NCBI GenBank assembly: GCA_017463405.1
Contig: JAFTPJ010000094.1
Location: 1 to 32,327 of the forward strand
DNA length: 32,327 nucleotides
DNA from: Clostridia bacterium
GTDB taxonomy: Bacteria > Bacillota > Clostridia > Oscillospirales > CAG-272
Direction of reading: 5' to 3'
Below are positions 30,869-32,327 of the stretch, in pieces; position 1 is the stretch's first letter, and each line of letters opens with the position of its first letter. The notes beneath the pieces are model-generated. The model saw only the letters and a program-made list of their open reading frames with translations. It made no database searches and had not been told where the DNA came from. A program made the translations under genes and the position numbers.

Positions 30869-31813
30869 ATGAAACTCCATAACAATATCAAGGGAAGCGC
30901 GCTCCTTTGCCTCGCCGCCCTGCTTTGGGGGCTGGCATTCGTAGCGCAAAGTCAGGCTGCGGACAGCGTCCCTCCCTTTATTTTCAACGCGCTGCGCTCC
31001 TTTATCGGCTCGCTCTTTCTTCTGCTTCTCCTGCTGATCGGGAAAATCAGAACGGGAAAGCCGATCTTCCCCACCGGGCGCCCGAAGCAAAAGGAGATGC
31101 TCATCGGCGGGGGGCTTTGCGGCACGCTCCTGGCAATCAGCGTCAACTTTCAGCAGTTTGGACTTTCCAATTATCCCGCGGGTGCGGCAAGCGAGGCGCG
31201 CGGCGGCTTTCTGACCGCACTTTACGTCGTGATCGTTCCGATCATTTCGGTCTTTATCGGCAAAAAGATCAAGGCGCCGATGTGGGTTGCCGTGGCGGTG
31301 GCAACCGTTGGAATCTATCTATTAAGCCTTTCGGGTGGCATTGACAGCATCTATCTCGGTGACGTTTTGATGTTTGTCTGCGCCATCAGCTTCAGCGTCC
31401 ATATTCTCGCCGTCGACCGCTACGGCGACCCCGTGGGCGGGATGTTGCTCTCCATGCTCCAATTTTTGGTGTGCGGGATTCTTTCGGGCGTGCTGTCACT
31501 CTGTTTTGAAACGGTGAATTGGGCATGCGTCCTTGACGCCGCGCCGCAGATTTTGTATCTCGGCATCGTATCCAGCGGTATCGCGTACACCTTGCAGATC
31601 TACGGGCAAAAATTTGCCGAGCCCGCGGTCGCTTCTCTTTCTATGAGCCTGGAAAGTGTGTTCGCGGCACTGGGCGGATGGCTGATCTCGGGCAATACGC
31701 TGACGCTGCGGGAGTTTTTCGGATGTGCGTTGGTATTTGTTGCGATCATCCTGGCGCAAATCCCGCAGTTTTTTGAGAAAAAACGCAAAAAAAGCACAGA
31801 AACCGCGGAATGA
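30869..31813 (+). CDS. DMT-superfamily transporter (EamA domain)
   Basis: 314 residues with ten hydrophobic segments in two repeated five-helix EamA halves. The first begins SALLCLAALLWGLAFVAQSQ; a GFLTALYVVIVPI stretch lies in the middle and SLSMSLESVFAALGGWLISG near the end is the classical EamA signature. Basic C-terminal tail. Probably exports a metabolite or drug, as many family members do; substrate unknown. AAAGGAAAG site before ATG 30869. Divergent from the TetR regulator and ended by a hairpin at 31832-31867. Confidence 0.93.
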   Translation: MKLHNNIKGSALLCLAALLWGLAFVAQSQAADSVPPFIFNALRSFIGSLFLLLLLLIGKIRTGKPIFPTGRPKQKEMLIGGGLCGTLLAISVNFQQFGLSNYPAGAASEARGGFLTALYVVIVPIISVFIGKKIKAPMWVAVAVATVGIYLLSLSGGIDSIYLGDVLMFVCAISFSVHILAVDRYGDPVGGMLLSMLQFLVCGILSGVLSLCFETVNWACVLDAAPQILYLGIVSSGIAYTLQIYGQKFAEPAVASLSMSLESVFAALGGWLISGNTLTLREFFGCALVFVAIILAQIPQFFEKKRKKSTETAE

Positions 31814-31831
31814 GGAACGAAAAAATATAAA

Positions 31832-31867
31832 AAAATGCGTCCGAGGGCTTGACATCGGGCGCATTTT
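31832..31867 (+). terminator. Terminator of the DMT gene with the tRNA -35 box in its loop
   Basis: 13-bp stem (31832-31844 with 31855-31867, one G-U), loop GGGCTTGACA, followed by TTTT. The last six loop bases are TTGACA, the -35 element of the tRNA-Gly promoter. Confidence 0.75.
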
Positions 31868-31877
31868 GTATTATAAT
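31849..31877 (+). promoter_or_regulatory. tRNA-Gly promoter
   Basis: Consensus TTGACA (31849-31854), 17 bases, TATAAT (31872-31877), 18 bases before the tRNA 5' end. Confidence 0.88.
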
Positions 31878-31895
31878 ATATAGGCAAAATGAAAT

Positions 31896-31969
31896 GCAGA
31901 TGTAACTCAATGGCAGAGTGTCCGCTTCCCAAGCCGAATACGCGGGTTCGATTCCCGTCATCTGCTCCA
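31896..31969 (+). tRNA. tRNA-Gly (anticodon CCC)
   Basis: Acceptor GCAGATG pairs perfectly with CATCTGC, D arm ACTC/GAGT, anticodon loop TTCCCAA (CCC), T arm GCGGG-TTCGATT-CCCGT, and TCCA end encoded. The anticodon stem TCCGC/GCCGA has a C-C mismatch at its centre pair (29-41). 74 bases with CCA. The last 13 bases are part of a 28-bp inverted repeat. Confidence 0.93.
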
Positions 31970-32016
31970 ATAACAAAAGCCCCCACTCGGGGGCTTTTGT
32001 TATTGGAGCAGATGAC
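31957..32016. repeat. 28-bp perfect inverted repeat covering the tRNA-Gly 3' end
   Basis: 31957-31984 pairs with 31989-32016 around ACTC. The inner part (AAAAGCCCCC / GGGGGCTTTT) is an ordinary terminator; the outer part repeats the tRNA end GTCATCTGCTCCA in reverse as TGGAGCAGATGAC. It ends the tRNA transcript. Confidence 0.9.
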
Positions 32017-32189
32017 CCCGTGCGAAGCACTGCAAAAGCGCCCCGCGCTTTTGCTTGAATTTGCGCCAAACCCACACGCTGACAACCCCGCACTCGCTTC
32101 ATAGGCGCAAATTTGGGTTCAGATTCCCGGAGTCTGCTCCGCAGATGACATTGGAATCGACCCCTGCAAAAGCGCCCCGCGCTTTCCAT
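32008..32189. repeat. Degraded tRNA-Gly tail copies and repeated palindrome
   Basis: TGCAAAAGCGCCCCGCGCTTT occurs at 32031-32051 and 32165-32185; with its flanks the first copy is itself a palindrome (GCAAAAGCGC CCC GCGCTTTTGC). GCAGATGAC precedes each copy by 23-24 bases (32008, 32141). At 32115-32140 lies a forward copy of the tRNA tail (GGGTTCAGATTCCCGG then AGTCTGCTCC), followed at 32141 by an inverted, degenerate one (GCAGATGAC...GGAATCGACCC). AATTTGCGCC / GGCGCAAATT (32058, 32104) is another 10-bp inverted pair. No gene is seen in 31970-32260. Confidence 0.75.
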
Positions 32190-32260
32190 CTTCAGAATCA
32201 TGTTCTCGGGTTGTGCGTTAGATTCAGACCTTGGAAGAGGTTGTTGAAGTCGTTTTCCGG

Positions 32261-32327
32261 TCAGAGGCTCATCAGGATTCCTGTCGTGGTTATCGCGATC
32301 AGTATCCCTGCCACGATGGCCCAGACC
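32261..32327 (-). CDS. C-terminal end of a possible membrane protein (partial)
   Basis: On the minus strand a frame entering from the right edge reads VWAIVAGILIAITTTGILMSL then TGA (32261-32263). It looks like a final membrane helix. Only 22 codons are visible, so the call is tentative. Confidence 0.4.
   Translation of the reverse strand, partial: VWAIVAGILIAITTTGILMSL

Noticed and set aside
31600..32201. Minus-strand ORFs of 150-160 codons containing 'DDGNRTRVFGLGSGHSAIELH'
   Set aside because: This is the well-known false protein produced by reading the antisense strand of a tRNA; it covers tRNA-Gly and the DMT gene end.

Overview
The window reads as chromosome of an anaerobic low-to-mid GC Gram-positive bacterium (Bacillota, most likely class Clostridia, perhaps an uncultured gut Oscillospirales-type lineage). 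The grounds are strong AGGAGG-type ribosome sites, many vegetative promoters of the form TTGxxx-17-TATAAT, a T-box tRNA-sensing leader, and typical Clostridia gene families: split ThrE exporter, FakA/FakB, YajC with a TIGR04086-like partner, DUF1846, M18 peptidase, 2-hydroxyacyl-CoA dehydratase activase. The taxonomic placement is inference. No CRISPR array, prophage, intact insertion sequence or rRNA was seen.

Layout. 1-8731 (+): the tail of an unknown gene, an SDR oxidoreductase and a fumarate-reductase-like FAD protein form one coupled unit ending in a terminator; then a UroD-family protein with its own promoter and leader; then a two-gene unit with a GH106-like and a GH78-like glycosidase, probably acting on rhamnosides inside the cell. 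8890-12451: housekeeping block with rimM-trmD on minus, divergent yajC, a small membrane protein, and the two-gene threonine/serine exporter. 12512-15514: a ThuA-domain protein (-), then a full T-box leader (proposed specifier UAC, tyrosine) driving a sodium:solute symporter. 15646-19617 (-): operon of M18 aminopeptidase, DUF1846 protein and an Mbeg1-like alpha/beta hydrolase.

19690-20690 is an AT-rich gene graveyard lying just 3' of a tRNA-Val. It holds a metallo-beta-lactamase remnant with a nonsense codon in front of its HPHLDH motif, two further 3' remnants, a decapitated 'YHYTD' ORF and several stacked hairpins. 20880-29996 (-) is a long same-strand array: DUF308-like membrane protein, fakB, fakA, a pair of mutually exclusive hairpins, an HgdB-like protein, a tandem-ASKHA activase, plsY and a beta-propeller glycosidase. 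30119-32327: a TetR regulator divergent from a DMT transporter, then tRNA-Gly(CCC).

The most unusual structure is around tRNA-Gly. A 28-bp perfect inverted repeat covers the last 13 nt of the tRNA, and the following ~200 bp carries degraded tRNA-tail copies in both orientations plus a repeated palindrome. Other points of note are terminators whose loop or edge carries the -35 box of the next gene, a terminator that contains the next gene's Shine-Dalgarno, and an HgdB/activase pair encoded as two coupled genes in the order opposite to the fused protein.
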